From NCBI GenBank assembly GCA_002309015.1, contig DBWM01000048.1, positions 6,137-49,802 on the forward strand: a DNA stretch of 43,666 nucleotides. The letters are read 5' to 3'. The stretch is from Myxococcales bacterium UBA1238 (GTDB lineage Bacteria; Myxococcota_A; Bradymonadia; UBA7976; UBA1532). Of the stretch, positions 31,076-39,317 are shown in pieces. A program made the position numbers and the translations under genes. Position 1 is the first letter of the stretch; each line of letters begins with the position of its first letter. The notes under the pieces are model-generated. The model worked only from the letters and a program-made list of their open reading frames with translations, was not told the origin of the DNA and did not search any database.

Positions 31076-32787
31076 GTCGGATCCCCGCTTCCGTGCTGGG
31101 TGAGCAATTCTTGGACGGCGTCGCGGAATTTGCTGCGATTTTCGGGTGATAGCTCGCCGTCAATCCCGTCGAGAATGGTATTGAGCTCAGAGGCTTTCAC
31201 CGATTGAGGACTGGTGTGGTGATGCGCAAAGGCATTTTTGATGAGCGACAGTGCGTCGTCCCCAATATGCTGGTTGGCCAAAGAGATCAGTTGTCGCACA
31301 AAATCCAGGCCGAGCGGTGGTTCTGACGAAGGAGCAGGCGTAAGTGCCGGAGGGCGCTTGCCGATGTCGGTGCGCGTTGCGAGCGGCACATTGGTGCTGC
31401 GCAGGGGGCGCAATGGCGTAGGACTTTTGAGCGGCCGAACGCCACTGGAGAGCAGAGAAAGCCCTGATTTGGAACTGCTTTCTTCGTTCGCTTCCGATCG
31501 GGACGGATGTGGCGGCAGTGAAGGGATTTTGGGCTTCGGCAGCTTGGGCGGCCCCACGGGAGTCGGAGCTTTTAAGCTGGGGAGCGGCGGCTGGGTGTGC
31601 GCGTTCGTTGCTGGTTCATGTGCGGCCTGTGGAGCTTCAGGCGCTTCCTGATGAGATTCGTGAACGGACAGAAGCGCGCTCGAATCGATGGATTGGATGG
31701 ATTGCAGGGAAATGGACTCTACGGATTGTGTAGCGACCGGTACCGGTGTTCGATTCGATAACGTGCTGTTTACAGAATTGTTTACAGCGCTGGTGACAGA
31801 ACTGGTTACAGAGCTGGCTGAGAGATTTTGGGATTGATAACTTGCCGCCAGACGCGCTTTGGCCTGAGGGCTTTGCGGGGTCTTTAAACTGCCAAACTGG
31901 GCTGCAATATCGTCAAGGTGATGCGGGCTGCTCTGCTCAAAATTGCGATCCATGGGAATGATGGAGCGGGCAGCGATTTCGTCGAGCGATGAGCCACTGA
32001 AATGGAGCACTTCGTGATGCGAATCGTGATGGGCACTGTGATGTATAGATGTGGTCGCAGTAGAAGTCATGCCCGTGCGAGCCGCGATTTGGTCGAGCTT
32101 GTTCTCTGAGTTTTTATGCATCGCGTCGAGTACGGGCTGAATGGGGAACGATCCCGTGCGCGCTGCAATCTGATCGAGCGTGGGCTTTTCGGACGGAATA
32201 TGTATCGATTCCGTCATGGAATTGACGGAATGGTTGAGCAGGGCTGCGGCTGCGGCTGCGGTCTCCTTGATGGAGGTGTTTGAGGGAAACGCGATCGCTG
32301 GATTGCTGTTGTTGACCTGGCTCGAATGCGCGAATGCGGTGAGGGAATGGTTGCCCGTATAGGAAGCGGTGGCGGCGGTAAAGGATCCAGACGTCATCGG
32401 CATAGAGGTGCTGGCGTAAGCGGACAGCAGGGACTGGTTGGGATCGCCTCCCAACATGCGGCGGATTTGCACGCAGGCCGCGTTCATGGCGACCGAGATG
32501 ATGGCGACTTTAGCGGAGGGTGAAGTCAGTACAAGCAGAGCGTAGAGGCCCACCCGGCGGATCCAGAGGGCGCCTTTGTCCATATTGAGGGTTAAAAGCT
32601 CAACCGTTTGGCCGCGATTTAAAACATTGATGGTGTCGGCTAAACTTTTAAGAGATTCGACCGCTTGAATGAAATGTTCGGCATTTAAGTTTGCAGGCAA
32701 TGCGCTCGTGGTACAACCTTCCGGACTCACAATCGCCGCTGCTTGAACTCCCGCTGCCTTACATAACGTGGCAAGTACCTGCTCCAT
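31072..32787 (-). CDS. Roadblock/LC7-like protein with long linker carrying LDxIAAR motifs
   Basis: Residues 1-115 (MEQVLATLCKAAGVQAAAIV ... YALLVLTSPSAKVAIISVAM) form a Roadblock-like module paralogous to that at 26708. A ~370-residue Ser/Thr/Pro/His-rich linker follows, apparently disordered. Within it the motif LD[QED]IAA[RQ] occurs four times, near residues 204, 231, 268 and 291, separated by 23-37 residues. The last ~75 residues (LDFVRQLISLANQHIGDDAL ... RSKFRDAVQELLTQHG) match the helical C-terminal domain of the 26708 protein. It heads the PATAN-kinase operon. It is probably a scaffold; the motifs look like docking sites for a partner that must be present in several copies. Confidence 0.75.
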   Translation of the reverse strand: MEQVLATLCKAAGVQAAAIVSPEGCTTSALPANLNAEHFIQAVESLKSLADTINVLNRGQTVELLTLNMDKGALWIRRVGLYALLVLTSPSAKVAIISVAMNAACVQIRRMLGGDPNQSLLSAYASTSMPMTSGSFTAATASYTGNHSLTAFAHSSQVNNSNPAIAFPSNTSIKETAAAAAALLNHSVNSMTESIHIPSEKPTLDQIAARTGSFPIQPVLDAMHKNSENKLDQIAARTGMTSTATTSIHHSAHHDSHHEVLHFSGSSLDEIAARSIIPMDRNFEQSSPHHLDDIAAQFGSLKTPQSPQAKARLAASYQSQNLSASSVTSSVTSAVNNSVNSTLSNRTPVPVATQSVESISLQSIQSIDSSALLSVHESHQEAPEAPQAAHEPATNAHTQPPLPSLKAPTPVGPPKLPKPKIPSLPPHPSRSEANEESSSKSGLSLLSSGVRPLKSPTPLRPLRSTNVPLATRTDIGKRPPALTPAPSSEPPLGLDFVRQLISLANQHIGDDALSLIKNAFAHHHTSPQSVKASELNTILDGIDGELSPENRSKFRDAVQELLTQHGSGDPT

Positions 32788-33089
32788 TAGACTTGCTACT
32801 TTCGTGATATGCTTTGAGATTTCACCTGACCTTTATTTTCAGCAGTCCTGAGCGCCATCGTCAAGGATCACCGCGTTTAAAAAGATTGTTGGCTGTAACT
32901 GTTTGAATTTTAAATCGTTTAATGCTGGAATGGCGATATGAGATGAGCATGCAAGCTTCCTTTAAACTGAAAATAGAAAGCTCACTCACGGTGTATTTTC
33001 AAAGAGGGCGCGCGGGTTAAATGAATGGGGCAGGCTGGAACAAAAATGGGGCGTGCTGAATGGCGCAAGAGCGCGCTTTTGCTCAAAAA
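32788..33089. other. 302-bp AT-richer gap with candidate promoter for the Roadblock/PATAN/kinase operon
   Basis: On the minus strand TTGACG (32864-32859) stands 17 bp from TGAAAA (32841-32836), a weak sigma-70-like pair about 50 bp upstream of the start at 32787. The remainder holds A/T-rich stretches and a loose GAGC/GCTC inverted repeat after the stop of the small acidic protein. No RNA gene or repeat array is seen. Confidence 0.35.
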
Positions 33090-33344
33090 TCAGTGGGAGG
33101 GACGCAATTCCCAAACGTAGCTGTCGAGAGAGCCGCCCGAAAACTGCATGTGAACGCGGCCATCCAGCCGTTCAACCGTGACGCGGCCGTGCTCCAAGCT
33201 CTTTTCCTTTGCGCAGGCGATCGCTTCGACACGACCGTCGATGACCTGGGTTTCGCCACCCGTGGTCACATTAAAACGCGTTTCTTCAATTTCCGGCTCG
33301 ATGATGTCATCGCCGATATCTTCGTAATCGAAATCGTGCTCCAC
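33090..33344 (-). CDS. Small acidic hypothetical protein
   Basis: The open frame extends to 33452, but I prefer GTG 33344, because GGAG lies eight bases upstream (33356-33353). The codons before it cross a CCCTGG/CCAGGG hairpin and lack coding character. The resulting 84 residues begin with a very acidic segment (EHDFDYEDIGDDIIEPEIEE), followed by a small beta-rich part (HGRVTVERLDGRVHMQFSGG) ending SYVWELRPSH. No family is recognised. It is divergent from the phosphoesterase-like gene. Existence as a gene is likely from the ribosome site and frame length, but not certain. Confidence 0.5.
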   Translation of the reverse strand: MEHDFDYEDIGDDIIEPEIEETRFNVTTGGETQVIDGRVEAIACAKEKSLEHGRVTVERLDGRVHMQFSGGSLDSYVWELRPSH

Positions 33345-33576
33345 TGGAACAACTCCACTGTTAAAGTCATTTGTAAGCCCTGGAAAAACCAGGGGGCGCA
33401 CCATAGAAGCCCGTGCCCAAAAGATCAAGTGATTGGGCACATTGAGTTGCAAAAAGCGATCAAAAGGGGCCTGATCTGGGGCAAATCGCTGGAATCTGAA
33501 GAAACGCTGACGCCAGGAACGATAAAAACGATCGTAACCCTGTGATTTGGAACGCTTTTTATGAAGGAGAAGGCTG

Positions 33577-34569
33577 ATGCCTCAAAATGAAATGCCGGAA
33601 GGAACGAAGCCAGGGAACGAAACGCCGGAGCCTCAGGCTGTGCTGGCCTGGATTTCGATGCCTTTGGTGGAGGGGTGCGGGACGGAACGCTCGATGCTGC
33701 TCGGTCGCGCGCTGATGCACCGCCATGCGCGGGATGCGGATTTTGTAGTGATTACAGGTGGTTTGACGGCGCGGGGCCAGATGGATGAGCGGGAGGCGTT
33801 TGAGGCTTCGCTGAAGAGGCGCTCGGCGCTTTGCGTGCCCGGGAAGTCCGATTCGGAGATGCCCGGTGGACCAAGGCCGGTTTGCGCGATGGCTGCGGGA
33901 TTCGGTGCGGATGCGCCCTGGCCGCTCGAATGCAGCTGCTGCGACGGTCGCCTGGTGTTGTTTGGGCTCGATTTGCCGAATGGTCAGATTCTGCAGGAGG
34001 AGCTCGAAGCTTTGGACAAGGCCCTCGAACGCTGCGACGAGAAAACGCGAAAAGTGATTGTAGCGTCTGAAGATTGGCTCGATGCGCCGCTGATCGTGCT
34101 GGGCAAAAAGCGCCATGAAGAGGCCAAGACTGCCGCTGATCTAAAGGCGATTTGCCGCGAGCGTAAGGTCGATTTGTTTTTGTATGCGGGCGTAAAGGCG
34201 TTTGAATCCCGCAAGCTGGGCGGGATGACGGTGCTCGGTCACCCTTCGAGCATGCTGGGCGTGGGCCTTTCGGGGCAGCGCTTCTTCACGGAGCTTCACA
34301 TCGGCCTCGACAGCGGCGCGATCTCCTGGGAGCCCGTCTACTACGCGCCTCCTGCCCGTCAGCGGAGGTTCGACGAATCCTTTGCTAACGCCGCCGACAT
34401 CGAAACTGCGGTCAGCGTGGTTGAAAAAGCGGCTGAATCAGAGGCAAAGCACGAAGCCTTTCAGGTCGCCATGGAGCAGCAAAGCGAGAGATTGAAGCGG
34501 CACGACCAGATCAACCGCGCGCTCGATGGAGAACTCTTCGAGTTGATGAGTCGGGAATTGAAGAAATAG
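33577..34569 (+). CDS. Degenerate calcineurin-like metallophosphoesterase
   Basis: The start has an AAGGAG ribosome site. The order of strands and helices follows the metallophosphoesterase fold, but the metal ligands are lost. The opening strand AWISMPLV replaces ILHISDxHF, VVITGGLTARGQ replaces VVxTGDLTDRG (Asp to Gly), and ALCVPGKSDSEM replaces VxxVPGNHD (Asn-His to Lys-Ser). LVLFGLDLPNG and the later DLFLYAGVKAFESRKLGGM correspond to the usual second half with its GHTH-like loop absent. The last ~60 residues form a charged helix. Length 330 residues. It is probably a non-catalytic relative that binds a nucleotide or protein; this is inference from residue loss. Confidence 0.65.
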   Translation: MPQNEMPEGTKPGNETPEPQAVLAWISMPLVEGCGTERSMLLGRALMHRHARDADFVVITGGLTARGQMDEREAFEASLKRRSALCVPGKSDSEMPGGPRPVCAMAAGFGADAPWPLECSCCDGRLVLFGLDLPNGQILQEELEALDKALERCDEKTRKVIVASEDWLDAPLIVLGKKRHEEAKTAADLKAICRERKVDLFLYAGVKAFESRKLGGMTVLGHPSSMLGVGLSGQRFFTELHIGLDSGAISWEPVYYAPPARQRRFDESFANAADIETAVSVVEKAAESEAKHEAFQVAMEQQSERLKRHDQINRALDGELFELMSRELKK

Positions 34570-34831
34570 GGTGTATGGCAGAAAGGAAGCGCGATCCATC
34601 GGATGGATCGGGAAGCTTGCGCTCCTTCTACGGTTAACCATCGGCTGAATTGAGGTCTCTACGCTTCTATGCACCATCAAACATCGGATGGATTTTCCTT
34701 TGCACGGCTGCAAATCGGAAATTCATCCGATGAATCGCACCTGCCTTGCTGCGAAAAGCTGAAATCACCGAATGGATCCGCTGTTCCGTTTGAAATGGAT
34801 TTCAATTCATTGAATGGATTGCGGTAGAGGC
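34570..34831. repeat. 42-43-bp-period array, six CATCGGATGGAT-like cores
   Basis: Cores start at 34597 (CATCGGATGGAT), 34639 (CATCGGCTGAAT), 34682 (CATCGGATGGAT), 34724 (CATCCGATGAAT), 34766 (CACCGAATGGAT) and 34808 (CATTGAATGGAT), with spacings 42, 43, 42, 42, 42 bp. Copies one and four are perfect palindromes in context: CGATCCATC-G-GATGGATCG (34592-34610) and ATTCATC-C-GATGAAT (34721-34735). The ~30-bp intervals differ from one another. The core is the same as in the array at 17029. It lies between the phosphoesterase-like gene and the convergent channel gene. Confidence 0.82.
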
Positions 34832-34850
34832 ATCCGCCAGAGGCGGATTT
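34832..34850 (+). terminator. Short perfect hairpin, weak terminator candidate
   Basis: ATCCGCC-AGA-GGCGGAT makes a 7-bp stem with a 3-base loop followed by only three T residues. It lies just past the last repeat core and about 260 bp after the phosphoesterase-like stop codon. It may act as a terminator between convergent genes, but the U-tract is short. Confidence 0.35.
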
Positions 34851-34874
34851 TAGAGGCGGGGTTTAAGAGGGGTA

Positions 34875-36614
34875 TCAGGAGCGGCTAAAAAAACCTTTGT
34901 GGCCCTTGTCGCGCGCTTTGCTGTACTGCTGCTTGACCACTTCTGCGGCGGTTTCGCGGGCACCCAGACCGAAGGCGAGGGCGAGGGCGAGGCAGAGAGC
35001 ACCAAACACCAGACCGAAGGTGAGCAAAACGAAGGTGGGGGCGACATCGAGCTGCTGGAGACCCATGGTGCAGGCGAACACGAGGATTGCGATGCGAAGG
35101 CCACCACCGATCCAGCGGCGGGCAGCGTCGTCGGGAGCACCCTTGGCGACGACCAGATCGCGGACGTAGTTGCCGATGGCGAGGCCGATGGCGACGATGA
35201 CGAGGGCGATCAGCAGGCGGAGGAAGGTGTAGGACAGGAAGGTCTGGACGATGTTGGACCAGACAGCGAGCTTCAGGGTGTCGAGGACCTGAACCGTAGC
35301 CAGAAGGACGATCGCGATTTGTGCAATGAATCCGAGGAGTTCACTGGGCTTGTCGATGCGCTTGGCGGCGGCTTCAGCCTTGGCGCCGTCGGTAACCGCA
35401 GCTTCGCCGTTGTTTTCGGCGCAGACGTTCTCGTCGTTCCAGGGCATGTGCTCAAAATTGAGGCCCAGGCGCGCGAGCCAGCGGTCGAGGCCGATGCTCG
35501 AAAGGACGGAGGAGATCAGCGAACGGGCGAGTTTGCCGAGGATGACGCCGACGGTGAGGATCACGAGGGCGAGGACCAGCGAAGGCAGCAAAGCCCAGAA
35601 CTGATCGATGATGTTGGAGATCGGATCGCTCAGCTGCTTCAGGGTGAGGGCGTCCAGTGCGGCGATCAGCGCGTGCAGCATGATGAAGACCATGACGATG
35701 AGGCCCACGACGTCGCTGGCGGTGCGCTTCACAAAGATGCGGTCGATCTTGATCTTGGCAGGAAGGCCGTTAAATCCGATGGCAGCAAGCAAATTGCTGA
35801 TGATCTTGCGGGCGAGGAGGCCGAGGATGTAGCCGCCGAGGAGGATCAAAGCGGCGACGCCGACCTTGGGCAGAAGCTGCAGGGCGGTCTTCAGAACATC
35901 CTGCATGGGGCCTGCGATCGCGTCGATCTTCAGGGCTTCGAAGGCACCGGCCAGACCGATGAGGAGGATCAGCCAAAAGACCAGGGTGCCCGCGCTCTGG
36001 CTGAAGGGACGCGCGTTTTCACCGCCCACTTCGGCAAAGCGATCGTCGACGCGCGACAAGGCGGCGGTGGTCAGCTTGCGGAGGATGACGGCGGCAAAAT
36101 ACGAGATCGCGAGGATCAGGACGGCCTTACCGATGAGCGGCAGCGCCTGGACCACGGTGTCGACGAAGTTGGAGATCGGACCTGCAGCGACGTCGAGACC
36201 GACCGCGTTCAACGCGACGATGACGACGATCAGCATCAAAATGTAGAAGAAGATGCGCGACAGGAAATGCTCGACGGCGTTTTCGCGCGGCTTTTTGCCC
36301 TGAAGGAGCAGGTCGATGTGCATCGCCTTGGCGATCTTGTTGTCGACATCGGTCTTGCAGAGGACCACGTACAACAGGTAGGTCAAAACGCGCGCAAGTA
36401 TCCAGCCACCAAACAAAATCGCGACTGCGATGCCCAGATTCTTGAGGATGCTCAGGGTACCGTCGCTGATGAATGTGCTCCAGACATGGCTCCACCATTC
36501 ACCAAAGGATTGGGGGGCATTGGCCGTGGCAGCGTCGGCTGCGGGGGCCGCGTCCTGCGCGAGGGCGGGAGAAAGGGCGCTCAGTGCGGTCAAAAGAAAA
36601 AGAGGTAACTTCAT
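34875..36614 (-). CDS. Mechanosensitive-channel-like membrane protein with repeated TM helices
   Basis: I start this at ATG 36614 (MKLPLFLLTALSALSPALAQDA), with GGAG six bases upstream; TTG 36620 is less suitable. A cleavable signal peptide is followed by about ten hydrophobic helices in repeated blocks such as LGIAVAILFGGWILARVLTY, KAVLILAISYFAAVILRKLT, KVGVAALILLGGYILGLLAR and LALVILTVGVILGKLARSLI. These match the conserved TM-helix repeat (PF05552-like) of MscS-related channels such as CmpX. A soluble loop (~residues 390-425) interrupts them. The C-terminus has FGLVFGALCLALALAFGLGARETAAE, the pore-helix-like part, but the large MscS vestibule domain is missing. It probably affects osmotic or membrane-tension responses. 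It lies 110 bp downstream of the PspA/AAA operon. Confidence 0.8.
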   Translation of the reverse strand: MKLPLFLLTALSALSPALAQDAAPAADAATANAPQSFGEWWSHVWSTFISDGTLSILKNLGIAVAILFGGWILARVLTYLLYVVLCKTDVDNKIAKAMHIDLLLQGKKPRENAVEHFLSRIFFYILMLIVVIVALNAVGLDVAAGPISNFVDTVVQALPLIGKAVLILAISYFAAVILRKLTTAALSRVDDRFAEVGGENARPFSQSAGTLVFWLILLIGLAGAFEALKIDAIAGPMQDVLKTALQLLPKVGVAALILLGGYILGLLARKIISNLLAAIGFNGLPAKIKIDRIFVKRTASDVVGLIVMVFIMLHALIAALDALTLKQLSDPISNIIDQFWALLPSLVLALVILTVGVILGKLARSLISSVLSSIGLDRWLARLGLNFEHMPWNDENVCAENNGEAAVTDGAKAEAAAKRIDKPSELLGFIAQIAIVLLATVQVLDTLKLAVWSNIVQTFLSYTFLRLLIALVIVAIGLAIGNYVRDLVVAKGAPDDAARRWIGGGLRIAILVFACTMGLQQLDVAPTFVLLTFGLVFGALCLALALAFGLGARETAAEVVKQQYSKARDKGHKGFFSRS

Positions 36615-36723
36615 AAGCAACTCCTATAGAAGGACTAGAAAAACTTTGTAGAGTATGCCGATCGATCGGCGGCTTGGGAAGAGTTTTGAAACAATGGTGG
36701 GCAGAATTTGAGATTTGAGCGAA

Positions 36724-38538
36724 TCAGAGTTTGAGTGCGGCGCGCGCCTGGGCCAATCGCTGATTCAAATCATGCACGTCGATGTTGCGGAAGCGCTCGG
36801 GCAGCAGGCGGCGGCTGGAGGCCTCCTGGACCGCGAGGAGCTCCATGTAGTTGATCATCTCGAGCTCGCGCGTCGGCATGAAGTCGTCGATGGCCTGCGC
36901 CAGATATTCGCTCGTGATTTGGCTCGGGCGTTCGGTCAGGCCTTCAGGGATGCGGCCGCTTTGGTAATCGTCGTACGCCATGAGCGCGATCGCTTCGAGA
37001 TCGGCGGCTGCGTAACCGTCGAGCGGATCGAGCAGGGTCAGCAGTTCGTCGTCGGGCAGCGGTGCCTCAATATGGTGCCGCGCCATCACGGAACGGAAAA
37101 TCAGCAATCGTTCTGAGGCGTTACACGGATGGAAGAAGGGGATCTTCAGGTCAAAGCGGCCGGGGCGCTTCATGTCGGTGTCGAGCTTGTCGGGGCGGTT
37201 GGTCATCATCACAAAGATGATGCGCCCGCGGTGCGAGGTGTCGCTCATGAACTCCTTCAGGCGCGCCATCACGCGGCTTTGCACGCCGCTGTCGCCGTCG
37301 GTGCCGCCGATCGAGCGGTCGCCTTCGTCGATGATCACGAGGATCTCGCCTAACCCATCGATTACAGAGAGGATTTTCTCAAGGTTGGCTTCGGTGGATC
37401 CCACCCATTTGTCGCGGAAGTTTTTGAGCTTGATCGCCGCAAGGCCGCTCTCTTTGGCAAAGGCTTCGGCCAAAAAGGTTTTTCCGGTGCCCATGGGGCC
37501 CACCATCAAAATGCCCATGGGGACCTGAGCGCGATGTCCGGCGCGCATGTGAGCGGTGACCTGGTTTAAGCGCTCCTTGATCTGCTCCATGCCGCCCACT
37601 TCGGCAAAGCCGTGATTGGGGTGAATGACTTCGATGAGGCCGGCGCATTCCTGCTCGAGGATTTCTTTTTTGCGCTCGGCGATCGCTTTGCTCGGCAGTT
37701 CGCTCGGGGTGTTGAAGAAGTCGCGGGCGTTTTGGGCGCTCGAATTTTGCGCAGTCTGGGCAGGGACCACCAAATCCTGAATCTGGCGCAGTTGCAGGCC
37801 GGCGGTTTCGCGCGTGAGGCGCTCGCCGCGTTCGGGATCGAGGCTCGGCTGAATATGCGCGAGGAATCTTGCGCGCTCCAGGGCGCCCGGCAGCGGCAGG
37901 TTGAATTCGGCGATGCGCGGATTGCGGGTCACCAGGCGCGAGAGATCCGAAAGAGAACTTGTCAGCAGCATGATCAGATTGCCGCCGCGCACGATCTCGC
38001 GCGAAAGGCTCCAGCGGTGGAAACGGGCGGCTGCGGTGCGCTCCGCAAATTCCAGGGTGGCGATGTCTCCGTCGGGAGCGACCAGTTCCGCGTAGTGAAC
38101 GATGATCGCGCAGGTGATGCTTGGGCAGAGCAGCAGCGATTCGAGGACTTCGAGGGCGACTTCGGGGCTGCGCACGTTCGAGAGCTCGTGTTCCACAGCG
38201 CGGACGATGAGGGCTTTGGGCGTCTTTTCAAACCCCTGGGGCGCGATCTTGCTCTGGGGGACCATGCCGCTTTGGCAGAGGGCGCTGGCTGCGCGGATCG
38301 CCTGATCCTCGTTTGGAAAATAAATGCCGCGTCCGGGATCGTAATGGACGATCGCTTTGCCGCTCAGCGAGAAGAAGGCGTCGAGGAATTCGGGGACGCT
38401 GTAGAGCTGGCCGTCGCATTGCACCAGATCGTGCACGTTGCCGTGCAGGATGAACTGGCCGGTGTCGGTCTGCATGTAGCGTTCACGTAACTTCTGAATC
38501 CATAAAGGCAAATCGGGAGCGTTGCGCAGGTCACTCAT
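36724..38538 (-). CDS. AAA+ ATPase (FtsH/CDC48-type ATPase module, no protease)
   Basis: I start this at ATG 38538 (MSDLRNAPDLPLWIQKL), preceded by GAGG six bases away. Of 604 residues, the first ~290 form an N-terminal domain reminiscent of a degenerate first ATPase lobe (FILHGNVHDLVQ, IPHYAELVAPDG-like strand). A classical AAA module follows: Walker A GPMGTGKTF, Walker B ILVIIDEGDRS, sensor TNRPD and arginine finger KRPGRFD. No protease or zinc motif is present. The related Ycf46/SpoVK-like ATPases remodel protein complexes. It lies 58 bp downstream of a PspA gene; an AAA partner for PspA echoes PspF/Vps4-ESCRT relationships, though PspF itself is a different, sigma-54 type AAA protein. Confidence 0.85.
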   Translation of the reverse strand: MSDLRNAPDLPLWIQKLRERYMQTDTGQFILHGNVHDLVQCDGQLYSVPEFLDAFFSLSGKAIVHYDPGRGIYFPNEDQAIRAASALCQSGMVPQSKIAPQGFEKTPKALIVRAVEHELSNVRSPEVALEVLESLLLCPSITCAIIVHYAELVAPDGDIATLEFAERTAAARFHRWSLSREIVRGGNLIMLLTSSLSDLSRLVTRNPRIAEFNLPLPGALERARFLAHIQPSLDPERGERLTRETAGLQLRQIQDLVVPAQTAQNSSAQNARDFFNTPSELPSKAIAERKKEILEQECAGLIEVIHPNHGFAEVGGMEQIKERLNQVTAHMRAGHRAQVPMGILMVGPMGTGKTFLAEAFAKESGLAAIKLKNFRDKWVGSTEANLEKILSVIDGLGEILVIIDEGDRSIGGTDGDSGVQSRVMARLKEFMSDTSHRGRIIFVMMTNRPDKLDTDMKRPGRFDLKIPFFHPCNASERLLIFRSVMARHHIEAPLPDDELLTLLDPLDGYAAADLEAIALMAYDDYQSGRIPEGLTERPSQITSEYLAQAIDDFMPTRELEMINYMELLAVQEASSRRLLPERFRNIDVHDLNQRLAQARAALKL

Positions 38539-38596
38539 GGGAAACCTCACGATTTAGGGTTGAAGAAATGAAAGGAGAGGGGGAGCGAGAGAAGGA

Positions 38597-39316
38597 TCAG
38601 AGCGTCTTGTTGGCGGTGGGGGTGGCGGCAGCGTTACCTTCGCGGGCAGCCTTGGCGGCTTTGAGGGCAGCGAGCTTGTTGTGAGCCTGAGCGGAGCCCT
38701 GACGCGCCTTGAGGGCAGCGAGCTTGCCTTCCATGGATTCGGAGCGGAGTTCGTTGCTGATCTTGTTTTCGGCGCGGATGCTTTCGGCCTTTTCGCGGAT
38801 GCCGGAGAGGGCCTTGATCTCGTCGTCCATGGAGAGGCCTTCGAGCTGATCGTTGATTTGCTTCTGGGCTTCGGCGCTCTTGATCTGCGCGACGGTGCGG
38901 TCCTTTTCGCGCTTGAGCTTCTCGATCTCGTTCTTGTAATCGTTGAGCTGCGCCTTGAGGGCTTCGGATTCCTGAGCGACGGCTTCGTATTCGGCCTGAT
39001 CGGTGTCGCGGGCGGCTTCGAGTTCGGCGACGCGGTCGAGGATGTGAACCGCGAGATCATCGTCGCCTTCGTTGACGGCCTGCTCGGCGTTCAGGTTGAG
39101 ATCTTCGATTTCGCGCTTGATCTTCGCCAGCGAGTCTTCGAGCTGGGTGCGGCGCTTGATGACGCCAGCGGCGGCGGTCTTCAGCTTGCCATACTTCTCG
39201 GTCATGCTGTTGATCGCGTTCTCGTAAGCGATTTCGGGATGCGCTTCTTCAACGGATCCGACGAACAGGCTCAAAAAGCCCTTCCACAAATTAAAAAGGC
39301 GGCCAAAAAATCCCAT
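38597..39316 (-). CDS. pspA: PspA/IM30 (ESCRT-III-like) membrane-stress protein
   Basis: This 239-residue protein is almost entirely helical and charged, starting MGFFGRLFNLWKGFLSLFVG, an amphipathic membrane-binding helix as in PspA/Vipp1. It continues with YENAINSMTEKYGKLKTAAAGVIKRRTQLEDSL and long coiled coils rich in Glu/Lys/Ala. PspA polymerises on damaged inner membranes to preserve the proton gradient. Its ribosome site (GGAG) lies in the end of the TerB-like gene one base upstream, so the two are coupled. The C-terminus is Ala/Lys-rich and ends TPTANKTL. Assignment to the PspA family is confident at fold level; PspA versus Vipp1 cannot be separated. Confidence 0.82.
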   Translation of the reverse strand: MGFFGRLFNLWKGFLSLFVGSVEEAHPEIAYENAINSMTEKYGKLKTAAAGVIKRRTQLEDSLAKIKREIEDLNLNAEQAVNEGDDDLAVHILDRVAELEAARDTDQAEYEAVAQESEALKAQLNDYKNEIEKLKREKDRTVAQIKSAEAQKQINDQLEGLSMDDEIKALSGIREKAESIRAENKISNELRSESMEGKLAALKARQGSAQAHNKLAALKAAKAAREGNAAATPTANKTL

Positions 39317-39317
39317 C

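Noticed and set aside
33377..33397. GCCCTGG / CCAGGGGGC hairpin as terminator
   Set aside because: No T-tract on either side in the transcribed direction, and it lies just upstream of a gene start.
33060..33545. 161-codon plus-strand frame opposite the small acidic protein
   Set aside because: Antisense shadow; the minus-strand frame has a placed ribosome site and a more protein-like composition.
34597..34819. Possible CRISPR array because of regular 12-bp repeats and ~30-bp intervals
   Set aside because: Repeats are much shorter and more variable than any known CRISPR repeat, there is no leader and no cas gene in the window.
34899..36608. 569-codon open frame antisense to the channel gene
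   Set aside because: Its acidic low-complexity translation mirrors hydrophobic codons; the minus strand has a signal peptide, ribosome site and membrane helices.
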